In this document: positions 27,367 to 34,216 of the stretch, in pieces | How positions within the stretch are numbered: position 1 is the first letter of the stretch | How the letters are laid out: each line of letters starts with the position of its first letter | DNA from: Alphaproteobacteria bacterium | GTDB lineage: Bacteria > Pseudomonadota > Alphaproteobacteria > DSM-16000 > Inquilinaceae | Direction: 5' to 3' | Length of the DNA: 34,216 nucleotides | NCBI GenBank assembly: GCA_028281985.1 | Contig: JANQIU010000043.1 | Location: 1 to 34,216 of the forward strand | Made by a program: the position numbers and the translations under genes | Notes under the pieces: generated by a model | What the model saw: the letters and a program-made list of their open reading frames with translations, nothing else | What the model was told of the DNA's origin: nothing | Database searches by the model: none

Positions 27367-27828
27367 ATCATAAAATGACCCTCCGATAAGGAGGCCCGTT
27401 CAAGGAAATATCACAGTCACTTCTTCTTTTTGATCTATTCTACTTGAGTGGTAGGTGTGGCGTGATAATTCTTTGTATTAAAGAAAATCTCTAGGAACGA
27501 TGACCGCTAATACAACGTACGAGTCAATCACCAGTATTCTCTTTGCCACGCGAGCAGGGACCCGGGAATTCGAGCCAGACAACGGTCACAAACCCAGGGC
27601 GAACCCGCGTCGCGTTCCAACAGGTTTGTGGCCAGTTCAGCTGGGTGCGCACGACAGCAATTGGCACGAAGCGGCCTTTGTCGACGCGCGGCATCAGGTT
27701 CGTTCTCACGGCCTTGTACCCATTCTCAGCAATCCAAGCCTGTCGCTGACAGCCCGCGCCCGGTCGTGTCGACCTTGAGAATGTCAAAGGCGATGATCTC
27801 GGCCCCGAAGCTAGATGATTTCAAGCCA
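27367..27828 (-). pseudogene. Decayed coding stretch downstream of the integrase
   Basis: From about 27367 to 27523 I see only AT-rich non-coding sequence, with a weak CCTCC-GATAA-GGAGG hairpin near 27380. From 27828 down to 27524 the minus strand shows strongly GC-biased third codon positions, first in a frame reading AEIIAFDILKVDTTGRG, then, after about 27760, in another frame reading NGYKAVRTNLMPRVDKGRFV. A codon-bias signal that changes frame suggests a frameshifted gene remnant. The plus-strand ORFs here are shadows. The ancestral gene is not recognised. Confidence 0.35.
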
Positions 27829-28930
27829 CTATGTATAGTCGACCATCAACGCCCGCTCGTGCGCCAGGCGCTTCCGGAACGCCTGTTCGGCGAGCCGTTC
27901 GGTGCGGATCAGATACCGGTCGAGGATCTGATCGACCGCCGTCAACGTGTGGCCGGTGATCGACACAATCTCCGCTTTCCGGCACCCGGCTTCAGAAAGT
28001 CGCGTCACGGCGGTGTGGCGTAGATGGGCGAACTTCACGCCCTCATAGATCGGCCATTTCTCGTGTGCGATCTCCCGGACCCTGCGAACGAGCTTGCGAA
28101 AATTGTCTTCCCCGTATGGCCGCCTCGTCGCTTCCGATACGAGCAAGGTTGTTGCGGCGATCGCGTCGCCGGCCGGCCGTGCGTCCCCAATCCGCGCGAT
28201 CAGATCGGAGAGGTGTGGGACGATGCCGACGGGCAATGGCACGCCGGCGCCGGTCTTCGACGTTGTCAGGCGCAACACGCCGTCCTGCAGGGGGTCGACC
28301 GGGATGCGCAGTAGGTCGCCTTCCCGCAGCCCAAACCAGCAATTCAACACGGCCGCATAGCCGATCGACGGGCGCCCGATCTTCTGTGCGGCCTCCGCGA
28401 AGAGGGCGACCGCTTCGTGGGACCAAAGCTTGCCCTTGGCGGCCGTGGCGCGGATGCCGGGCCGCTGTGCCGGGTTATCGAGGCCGGGGAAGTGCAGCTT
28501 GTCGGCTTTGTTCCAGATCAGCCGAATGACCCGCACCAGGGCGGCGGCCTGGGACGGTGCCCGCTGGCGCAGTCGATCGTATACGGCTTCGACGATGACG
28601 GCGGTCACCTGACGCGGTTTCTGGTCGCCCCATAGGCGATCGATCGTGCCGATGAGCTTCCGAAACTCATTCTGGGTTTTCGGGGCCGGTTCGGTGAAAA
28701 AAACGACTGGCTTTGTAGGCTTCCGTCAGGGCCTTGACGGTTGCCAGCGCTGTGCCGCGTGGCGTCGACTGTGGTGGCCGTGGCGATGGATTGCGGGCGC
28801 GGGCCTGGTCGAGCTGCCGGTTGATGCTTTCGGCTTCCGCAGCGACCTTGACGGGGTCATCGTCCAGCCGCTTTGGCTCCCAACCAACCATCCACACCAC
28901 AGGACGAGCAGGCTTCTCGCACCTCACCAA
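27829..28930 (-). pseudogene. Tyrosine recombinase (phage-type integrase), frameshifted and 5'-truncated
   Basis: Two minus-strand frames join into one integrase. The upstream part (28930-28700) holds the core-binding region start ATVKALTEAYKASRFF; the downstream part continues TEPAPKTQNEFRKLIGTID and contains the catalytic domain. Catalytic residues are visible as R in NCWFGLREGDLL, HLRHT, ITGH and the tyrosine in LDRYL, so the active site is intact. The break is at a run of seven T (minus strand; A7 at 28697-28703), where six T restore one frame. The N-terminus begins with a TTG beside IS21-like repeats and appears to lack its first 20-50 residues. Joined length is about 367 residues. A sequencing error at the homopolymer cannot be excluded. 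Confidence 0.75.
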
Positions 28931-28932
28931 GA

Positions 28933-28990
28933 GGGGTCAAATCTGAAAGCCGATCCCTCCGCTCAAGGGGTCAACATTCCATGCCGATCC
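28933..28990. repeat. Two 24-bp direct repeats resembling an IS21-family terminus
   Basis: GGGGTCAA-N8-GCCGATCC occurs twice (28933-28956 and 28967-28990), 34 bases apart, with 16 of 24 bases identical, followed by CACA. IS21-family elements carry tandem copies of such sequences at their ends as transposase binding sites. No istA or istB gene is present, so this would be a remnant. It abuts the shortened start of the integrase. Confidence 0.5.
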
Positions 28991-29106
28991 ACACAATCGA
29001 CCCAAGGTGGGACCTCGCCCGCCGTACGGTGATTGATTGTGCCGCGACTTGTCGGTTGAATATCCTCCACAGCCTTAAACGTACTTTTGGGGGAAAGGTC
29101 GACGAG

Positions 29107-30012
29107 ATGGCCGCGAGTAAGTGGAATTCGAAGACCAACAAAAACAGTTACGCCGACAGCGCTATATCAGTTTTGTGCCCGATAACATTGGTGTTCTCTC
29201 CCAACAAATCGTTGCCTCGATTTGTCAGAGAATCCTACGTTGGCCTCCTGCGGGCAGGATACAATGTGAATGTTACGCAAGATTTTGAAGTTTTGCTTAG
29301 TACTAGTACATCAGGTTCTTCTCCCCGGATCGAGCATGAAGGGCGCAGAGGCATCTACATTATTTATGATCCAACGAAATCAGGAAACTTCGCTCTGCAA
29401 ATCCACTCAAGGCTCAACGAGAATAAGCATAATATAAATCCAAAGATAGGAATTGTTTATATCATTAACCGAAGGAGTGGCAAGATGATGGATTTTTCAT
29501 TTAGCCATCCAAATACCTTAGCACTATGGTCATATCCGATTACATCCAACAAAACTCTTGAAACAATAAATGATATTATTACTAGCTTTGTTGATAAACT
29601 ATCTTCTGAGAAACACTCCGAATATCAAGAAGAGCCTCCTGTCTCGGCAAAATTAGCGGTGGTCCAATTACGTTCTGTGGTTACAGAATTACGCTCGTTT
29701 CAGCTCAATTCAATTAGCGCGCAGATCAACCAATTAGAGATCATCGCTGACACTCTTAATGATGATGTATCCAATATTAACGATCCGATGTTGATAAAGC
29801 GAGTTATGCACATTATTCATGGGATATTTGGTGTCGTCGATAACTCTGGAACAGCAAAAATACTGATAAAGGGTGCAATTGCTACGTTTGTCGGTCTTGG
29901 TGGTATCTGGCCTACTACTTGCTTGGGCTTGCTGCTTGCAACGTCTCATGGAAAAGACGCTCTTCTTAAGGCAATTGAGAGAATTGGTGTCAACAGGCAG
30001 GATGGCGATTAA
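29107..30012 (+). CDS. AT-rich island gene of unknown function with C-terminal hydrophobic segment
   Basis: This 301-residue protein has a mixed alpha/beta N-terminal domain (about 15-150, with SVLCPITLVFSP, GIYIIYDPT and IGIVYIINRRSGK strands) and a helical linker (LAVVQLRSVVTELRSFQLNS). Its C-terminal hydrophobic stretch (AKILIKGAIATFVGLGGIWPTTCLGLLLA) could insert into a membrane. I recognise no family. ATG 29107 has GGGGGAAAGG at good spacing; ATG 28981 would add 42 residues and start inside the IS21-like repeat. Codon use is strongly AT-rich. A cytosolic sensor-like domain joined to a membrane segment recalls abortive-infection effectors, but this is only a resemblance of layout. Confidence 0.65.
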   Translation: MAASKWNSKTNKNSYADSAISVLCPITLVFSPNKSLPRFVRESYVGLLRAGYNVNVTQDFEVLLSTSTSGSSPRIEHEGRRGIYIIYDPTKSGNFALQIHSRLNENKHNINPKIGIVYIINRRSGKMMDFSFSHPNTLALWSYPITSNKTLETINDIITSFVDKLSSEKHSEYQEEPPVSAKLAVVQLRSVVTELRSFQLNSISAQINQLEIIADTLNDDVSNINDPMLIKRVMHIIHGIFGVVDNSGTAKILIKGAIATFVGLGGIWPTTCLGLLLATSHGKDALLKAIERIGVNRQDGD

Positions 30013-30316
30013 CTGTCTTGCTCAACGCAGGCGTGCGCATTCTCACGCAAACATCAATGCTTCGTTGTATGACGTGGTCGGGCCGCTCCCGTGCGGCATG
30101 ATCGATCGCGCCCTGCCGACTGCCGCAAAGTCCATTCGGGACCTTGCATTGCCGTGCAGCGCAGCTTTGCGTCATCTATAACAAACAATCCGAGAAATTG
30201 AGCAAAAATCAGTCGACTTTCTTCCTCTCAAACAGCGATCATTCGATCTCTGGGCATTGTCGGACGGCTGGCACGCGGCGGAGCCGCGGCGGGTCCGGGC
30301 GAAGAGGAGGACGATC
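30013..30316. other. Intergenic region at the right edge of the island
   Basis: These 304 bases cover the change from AT-rich island to GC-rich chromosome. No tRNA-like repeat, attachment site or convincing ORF is visible. The end contains GAGGAGG (30304-30310), the ribosome site of the next gene. Confidence 0.5.
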
Positions 30317-30796
30317 ATGGTGCATGCACGCATGGCGGCGCAGCTGCCGATTACAACGGCGGCCGCGGCCTTTCTGGTCCTTGGCGGTTGTGCAGCCTTC
30401 GGGCCGACCGGGCAGCAGACGCTGGAGGTCCAGCCCATCGACGCCGGCACCCAGGGCAGCGTGTCCCCGTTCATCTACTCCCCGCCCAACTACGCCGGTA
30501 TCACCGCCGCCCGCATCCTGATCCCGCGGCGCAACGGGACCTTCATCGTCGCCGAGTTTTCCGACGGCAAGGAACAGGGTCAGATCGAAGTCGAGTGGCT
30601 TCTGCCCGACGGCGAACGTGTCACCTACCGGGCCGCGGATGTCCGTGCCTTTGAAGGCCAGGCCGTCCGCGGCGAGGTCGAGCGGGCAATCGTCGAGACC
30701 ACGGGCCAAACGATCCAGGAACTGACGCCCGAGCTGCGCAGCGTCATCGAAACGGCGATCACGGCTGCCTGTACCGCTGCAGGAGGCACCTGCTAG
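30317..30796 (+). CDS. Putative lipoprotein, unknown function
   Basis: This 159-residue protein has a signal peptide ending in the lipobox LGGC, giving a lipidated cysteine near residue 26. The mature part has a beta-rich domain (ARILIPRRNGTFIVAEFSDGKEQGQIEVEWLLPDGERVTYRAAD) and a helical C-terminus ending in two cysteines (AACTAAGGTC). ATG 30317 has GAGGAGG six bases upstream and is preferred to the track start at 30257. Codon use is chromosomal. Family and role are unknown; the position after lipidation (inner or outer membrane) cannot be read with certainty. Confidence 0.7.
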   Translation: MVHARMAAQLPITTAAAAFLVLGGCAAFGPTGQQTLEVQPIDAGTQGSVSPFIYSPPNYAGITAARILIPRRNGTFIVAEFSDGKEQGQIEVEWLLPDGERVTYRAADVRAFEGQAVRGEVERAIVETTGQTIQELTPELRSVIETAITAACTAAGGTC

Positions 30797-31092
30797 AGCG
30801 GGTCATTACCGGGCCTGCTTTTCAGAGATGCCAGGGGCAAGTCGGACGGCGGTTATTACGGCCGCGACCGATTGACCTGCGGGCAGATGCCTCTAAATCG
30901 CCAAAAAGTTAAAGCACGTCGCCCCTAGAACACGTGTGATGCGGTCTAGATCCTTGGTGGATCGGTGGGGTAGCGGGGGTACCAGACAGGAGGCGGGTCC
31001 GTCGGACTCGCGGACCGGATTGGTCGCCCGCTTTCCCGACGGTCATCTGCCGCTGCCACTCGGAGCACCGTAGCGATGGGAACTTCCCCGGC

Positions 31093-31290
31093 ATGAGCCT
31101 GTTGAGCAACGTCCGCATAGCCCGGCGGCGGGTCGGTTTGATGTTCGCCGTCTTCGTGGCGTCGGCCCTTGGCGCCTGCCGCACCGACATCCGCGGGCCC
31201 GACGGCCGGATCCTGGTGGACACGCGCGGGCGGAGCCGGTCGTCCTACCGCAGCAGTGGCGGCGACGGAGACGATGACGACGATGACTGA
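31093..31290 (+). CDS. Small lipoprotein with poly-aspartate tail
   Basis: This 65-residue protein has a signal peptide and lipobox ALGAC, giving a mature lipopeptide of about 37 residues. The mature part is basic and serine-rich (RGRSRSSYRSSGG) and ends in six consecutive aspartates, all encoded by GAT or GAC. The ribosome site is weak and the gene is short, so the call is moderate. The 296 bases before it hold no other gene. No family is recognised. Confidence 0.5.
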   Translation: MSLLSNVRIARRRVGLMFAVFVASALGACRTDIRGPDGRILVDTRGRSRSSYRSSGGDGDDDDDD

Positions 31291-31295
31291 GCCCG

Positions 31296-31310
31296 CGGCC
31301 CTTCGGGCCG
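31296..31310 (+). terminator. Possible hairpin terminator after the small lipoprotein
   Basis: CGGCCC-TTC-GGGCCG forms a six-pair stem five bases after the stop codon, and a weaker TCAGG-CGG-CCTGA stem follows. No U tract is present, so this is a weak call. Confidence 0.3.
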
Positions 31311-31382
31311 GTCAGGCGGCCTGATCCCGGCATCGCGGCCGCCCCTCCACCGCCCGATCCGGCCACCCGGAGCCGATCCGGC

Positions 31383-32636
31383 CTACGCGGCTGTCACAAG
31401 TCCCTCCAGCTTTCGGAACTTCCGCTCCCGGCGTAGCGCGGAAAGCGCCGGATCGCAGTGCAGCCAGTCGGGATGCTGCCATCCGCACTCGGTGATCGCT
31501 TCCAGCCTGGCGATGGCTTCGGTGGCGGCACCCGTCCAGGCGATGGCGGCGACGTTGTAGTACTGGATGGGCTGTCCGTCCCGCTCATCCGCTTCCACTG
31601 CGGCGATGGCCTCTTCGAAGCGGCCAAGGCGGGCCAGGAAGGAGCCGCGTACGTTGCGCGCTCTCGGCTCGGCCGGATCGGCTGCCAGACGGTCGCTAAC
31701 CCGGGCGAAGCCCCGCGCGGCAGCCACCCGTGCCCGGCCGATATCGCCCACACAGGCCCAGGCGCCGGATGCGAGGTACAGGGCCCGATAGTCGTCTGGC
31801 GCCAACGCGGCCGCCCGTTCGGCAAGTTGGGCCGCGGCCGTCATGTCACCGGCGGCAAACAGGGCCCTGGCGAACAGGTAGTGAACTTCGAAGCTGCCCG
31901 GATCGCACGACAGGGCCTTCTGGAAACTTTGCCGGCCGATCTGATGCCGCCCCAGTGCCGACAGCGCGTAGCCCAGGGCGACATGGCCTTCCGCCTGATC
32001 CGGTCGCAGCCGTGTGGCCGCCGTCGCCGCTTCCGCCGCGACCGTCAGTGACGGCCCCGCCTGATCGCTGTACAGCCGACGCTGCGCGGCGGCGATCGCG
32101 AACTCCGCCTGGGCGAAGGCGAAGCGCGGTGCCCGGGCTACGGCCTCCGCGCATAGCGCCTGCGCCTGTTCGACCGCGCCGGGGCCGCTGCGTTCACCGA
32201 CCCGGCGGGATTCGAGGCACAGGAGATAGGCGTCGAGATCGAAATCGTCGGCGTCCGACGCCATCCCGCCGCCATCCGCTCGGCCCTCCGTTTCCGCACC
32301 CGGTTGGATCAGAAGCCGGTAGCCGGCCTTGTGGACCGTCTCGATGAACCGGGGATTGCCGGCCGGGTCGCAGAAAGCGCGCCGCAGTTCCGAGATGACA
32401 TGGGTCAGGGACTCTTCGCCGACGCACACCCCGGGCCAGCCCGCATCCATCAGATCATCGCGGGAAACCACCGCGCCGCCTGCGACGGCGAGGTGCTGCA
32501 GAACGGTCATCGCCTTCGGTGACAGACGACGCGTCATGCGACCGTCCGTTGCCTCGCGCGCGCCGGGATCAATGTGCCAGGCGCCCAGCCTGAACGGTTG
32601 CCGGTGGGGCTGGTTGGCGTTTGCCGATGTGCGCAT
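31383..32636 (-). CDS. Winged-helix transcriptional regulator with TPR-like domain
   Basis: This 417-residue protein has an N-terminal OmpR/PhoB-type winged-helix DNA-binding domain (about residues 10-110: LSPKAMTVLQHLAVAGGAVVSRDDLMDAGW, then the recognition helix EESLTHVISELRRAF and the wing HKAGYRLL). The rest is helical TPR-like repeats rich in Ala and Arg (GHVALGYALSALGRHQIGRQSFQKAL). The CadC-like start would suggest a membrane sensor, but no membrane span is seen, so it is probably cytosolic. There is no receiver domain. ATG 32636 is preferred to the longer track start. Its target is unknown; the long upstream region may include its own site. Confidence 0.85.
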   Translation of the reverse strand: MRTSANANQPHRQPFRLGAWHIDPGAREATDGRMTRRLSPKAMTVLQHLAVAGGAVVSRDDLMDAGWPGVCVGEESLTHVISELRRAFCDPAGNPRFIETVHKAGYRLLIQPGAETEGRADGGGMASDADDFDLDAYLLCLESRRVGERSGPGAVEQAQALCAEAVARAPRFAFAQAEFAIAAAQRRLYSDQAGPSLTVAAEAATAATRLRPDQAEGHVALGYALSALGRHQIGRQSFQKALSCDPGSFEVHYLFARALFAAGDMTAAAQLAERAAALAPDDYRALYLASGAWACVGDIGRARVAAARGFARVSDRLAADPAEPRARNVRGSFLARLGRFEEAIAAVEADERDGQPIQYYNVAAIAWTGAATEAIARLEAITECGWQHPDWLHCDPALSALRRERKFRKLEGLVTAA

Positions 32637-33147
32637 GTGATGCTGCAATCCCTTTGTCGAATAAACTGCCCATAGAGCCGGAACGCGCCACCAATGGCCG
32701 CAATCCGTCGGCCGGGAATCGGCCGCGACCGGGCACAAGCATTCGGTGCCGTTTCCGGCGCCCTGAACCGGGGCCTGCCGACCCGAAAAAAGACCGGCGT
32801 GAGAACCGTAGATACCTTTGGTGGTTAATGATCAAGTCTGGTTGCGCAGACCACCCACAATCGTGTGAGCGCGTTTAGAACTTCAGGAACCCGGTTTAGG
32901 GAATCTCCACGGCTCCCGCTGCCGTCTCGCAAGCACGGACAGGCCGGCAGCGGTTCGAAGGCGTGACCGTGTTGGAAACCTGTCATCAGTAGGGTGAAAC
33001 ATGACGACAACGGATTTCGGGTTGGGATGTTTGCCCTTGTTTCGTCTAATATAGAATTCACAATAATATTTAGCAAAATAAGCGTTTCCCGAGTTCCGTT
33101 GGCCCACCGCCAGCTGTGTCCAAGCCTACCTTCTTGGAGATCGCGCC
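32637..33147. other. Divergent intergenic region, about 510 bases
   Basis: This separates the winged-helix regulator (minus) from the GYF_2-like exported protein (plus). ORFs here look like shadows. The section at 33040-33085 is notably AT-rich and could hold the plus-strand promoter, followed by a GGAGA ribosome site just before ATG 33148. No clear operator repeat was found. Confidence 0.5.
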
Positions 33148-34188
33148 ATGACCCACAGGCTCCGCGTCGACCGTTTCACTTACCTCGCAGCCACGGTGAC
33201 TGCCGCACTTGCTGCGGCCGCCGGATCTGCCGCTGCGCAGGACCTGCCTCCTTCTTACGGCACCTACACGCTGTCTCTGGACCGCAGCGACTCCGTCAAT
33301 GTCAGCCTGCAGGCGGGCGGCCCGATCTCGGCACCGCAGCTCCTTGGGCCCAACTGTCAGGGCATGGTGGCTGACGCGCCCGACGTTCGCGTCGTGCTGC
33401 AGGGAACAAGCCGGGCGGACATGCAGATCGACGTCAACTCCGCAGCCGACACGACGCTGATCGTGCTGCTGCCCAACGGCGACTGGTACTGCGACGACGA
33501 CACGGTTGGGCTGAACCCTGCGGCAACCCTGTCGGCCTTCAGCGGCGTCTACGACATCTGGGTCGGCACCTACGACCCCGTCGGCTTCCCGAACGCGGAT
33601 ATCGCCATCAGCACCCGGCCCGCCGGTCAGACACCACCCGGGCCCGCCCCGATCGCCCAGGGTGGCGAGTACTGGTACAACGCCGACGGCACGCCCACCG
33701 GCCCGGTGCCGCTGTCCGAGATCGAGGCGGCCATCGCCGCCGGGACCATCACACCGGCAACCCTTGTCTGGCAGGACGGCATGGCGGACTGGGTCGCCGC
33801 GGAAAGCGTTCCGGCCATCGATGCCTTGTTCCCGACGGCACCGCCGCCCCTGCCGGGCGGCGATGAAGAGCCCGGCGGACCGCCGCCGCTGCCGGCCGGT
33901 CCGTCGACGACACCGGAAGCCAAGCCGGAAGACACCACCGACGTTCCGGCGGACGAGGGCGTTACGGACGCCGCGCTGATGGACGCCTGCCGCGGTGCCG
34001 CCGGTCCCTTCCGCCTGGACCCACCCGAAGTCGATCCCACCTGCACCTGTCTGATCCAGGAACTGCGCGCGGCCAGTCTGGATGCGGCCCTGCTGGCGTC
34101 GTTCACCGGGGACTTTGTAGCTGCGTCCGAAGGCCTCCGGTCGATCGACGAACCGCTCTACGACGCGATCGACGATACCTGCTTCTGA
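33148..34188 (+). CDS. Exported protein with GYF_2-like (DUF4339) domain
   Basis: This 346-residue protein has a signal peptide (YLAATVTAALAAAAGSAAAQ). A beta-rich N-terminal domain (about 35-155) with paired cysteines resembles the pre-peptidase C-terminal or bacterial-lectin-like fold (VVLQGTSRADMQIDVNS, ATLSAFSGVYDIWVGTY). A GYF_2/DUF4339-type module follows at about 173-228 (EYWYNADGTPTGPVPLSEI, TLVWQDGMADWVAAESV). Next come proline-rich PPPLP repeats and a C-terminal helical domain with a C-x-C pair (PTCTCLIQEL). GYF_2 modules are usually found in cytoplasmic or membrane proteins, so an exported copy is unusual. ATG 33148 has a GGAGA site. Function unknown. Confidence 0.8.
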   Translation: MTHRLRVDRFTYLAATVTAALAAAAGSAAAQDLPPSYGTYTLSLDRSDSVNVSLQAGGPISAPQLLGPNCQGMVADAPDVRVVLQGTSRADMQIDVNSAADTTLIVLLPNGDWYCDDDTVGLNPAATLSAFSGVYDIWVGTYDPVGFPNADIAISTRPAGQTPPGPAPIAQGGEYWYNADGTPTGPVPLSEIEAAIAAGTITPATLVWQDGMADWVAAESVPAIDALFPTAPPPLPGGDEEPGGPPPLPAGPSTTPEAKPEDTTDVPADEGVTDAALMDACRGAAGPFRLDPPEVDPTCTCLIQELRAASLDAALLASFTGDFVAASEGLRSIDEPLYDAIDDTCF

Positions 34189-34216
34189 CCGGCCACCGGG
34201 TGTCACGCCAACGGCG

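Larger units (their letters stand above)
24951..30250. mobile_element. Degenerate genomic island at tRNA-Lys carrying a Shedu defence gene
   Basis: The region starts at the 3' end of tRNA-Lys. It contains a Shedu nuclease gene, two AT-rich genes of unknown function, a decayed gene, a broken tyrosine integrase and IS21-like terminal repeats. Composition drops sharply from the GC-rich chromosome (clearly at about 26.8-27.5 kb and 29.1-30.0 kb) and returns to normal near 30.25 kb, where ordinary lipoprotein genes begin. I looked for a copy of the tRNA 3' end as the right attachment site and found none, so the right boundary is approximate. With a frameshifted integrase, the island is probably no longer mobile by itself. 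Confidence 0.65.

Noticed and set aside
30013-30316. Right attachment site (copy of the tRNA-Lys 3' end)
   Set aside because: I compared TTCGAGTCC and GCGCCCACCA with the sequence from 27.3 to 30.3 kb by eye and found no convincing copy.

Overview
The window looks like the chromosome of a high-GC alphaproteobacterium, probably Rhodospirillales-like. This rests on GC-rich codon use, a DUF465/YdcH gene, a complete mreBCD-mrdA-rodA rod-shape cluster, a TAXI-type TRAP transporter with a fused permease, and an mtnP-apt pair. No rRNA, CRISPR array or complete insertion sequence is visible. The assignment comes from gene content, not from a database match.

Left part (1-9.4 kb): the 3' end of an ankyrin-repeat gene; a double-CDGSH iron-sulfur protein divergent from a DUF465 gene, with an FNR-like box between them; moaA (molybdopterin synthesis); a small exported protein; NAD kinase; an N-formylglutamate amidohydrolase-family gene divergent from an aspartoacylase/AstE-like zinc hydrolase; an AbrB-type membrane protein; an SPFH-NfeD membrane quality-control pair; and an outer-membrane beta-barrel gene with a palindrome upstream.

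Middle part (9.6-24.7 kb): a pentapeptide-repeat protein, a FliW homologue with no flagellar genes beside it, a small conserved protein, tRNA-Thr(TGT), and the TAXI solute receptor plus fused TRAP permease, which are separated by a very strong stem-loop. The elongation cluster mreB-mreC-mreD-mrdA-rodA follows. A two-gene unit comes next: an exported protein built from about eight 38-residue xPxDV repeats, and a membrane-anchored helical sensor-like protein with no output domain. Then come apt and mtnP on the minus strand, which salvage adenine from methylthioadenosine.

Island (about 24.95-30.25 kb): immediately 3' of tRNA-Lys(CTT) the composition changes. The region holds a Shedu (SduA, DUF4263) anti-phage nuclease, an AT-rich unknown gene behind a repeat-rich leader, a decayed gene, a tyrosine integrase broken by a homopolymer frameshift and shortened at its 5' end, two 24-bp repeats resembling an IS21-family terminus, and a second AT-rich unknown gene ending in a hydrophobic segment. 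I read this as a degenerate defence island at a tRNA site. No right attachment repeat was found by eye.

Right part (30.3-34.2 kb): GC-rich chromosome resumes with two small lipoproteins, a winged-helix/TPR regulator on the minus strand, and an exported protein carrying a GYF_2-like domain next to its own proline-rich stretch.
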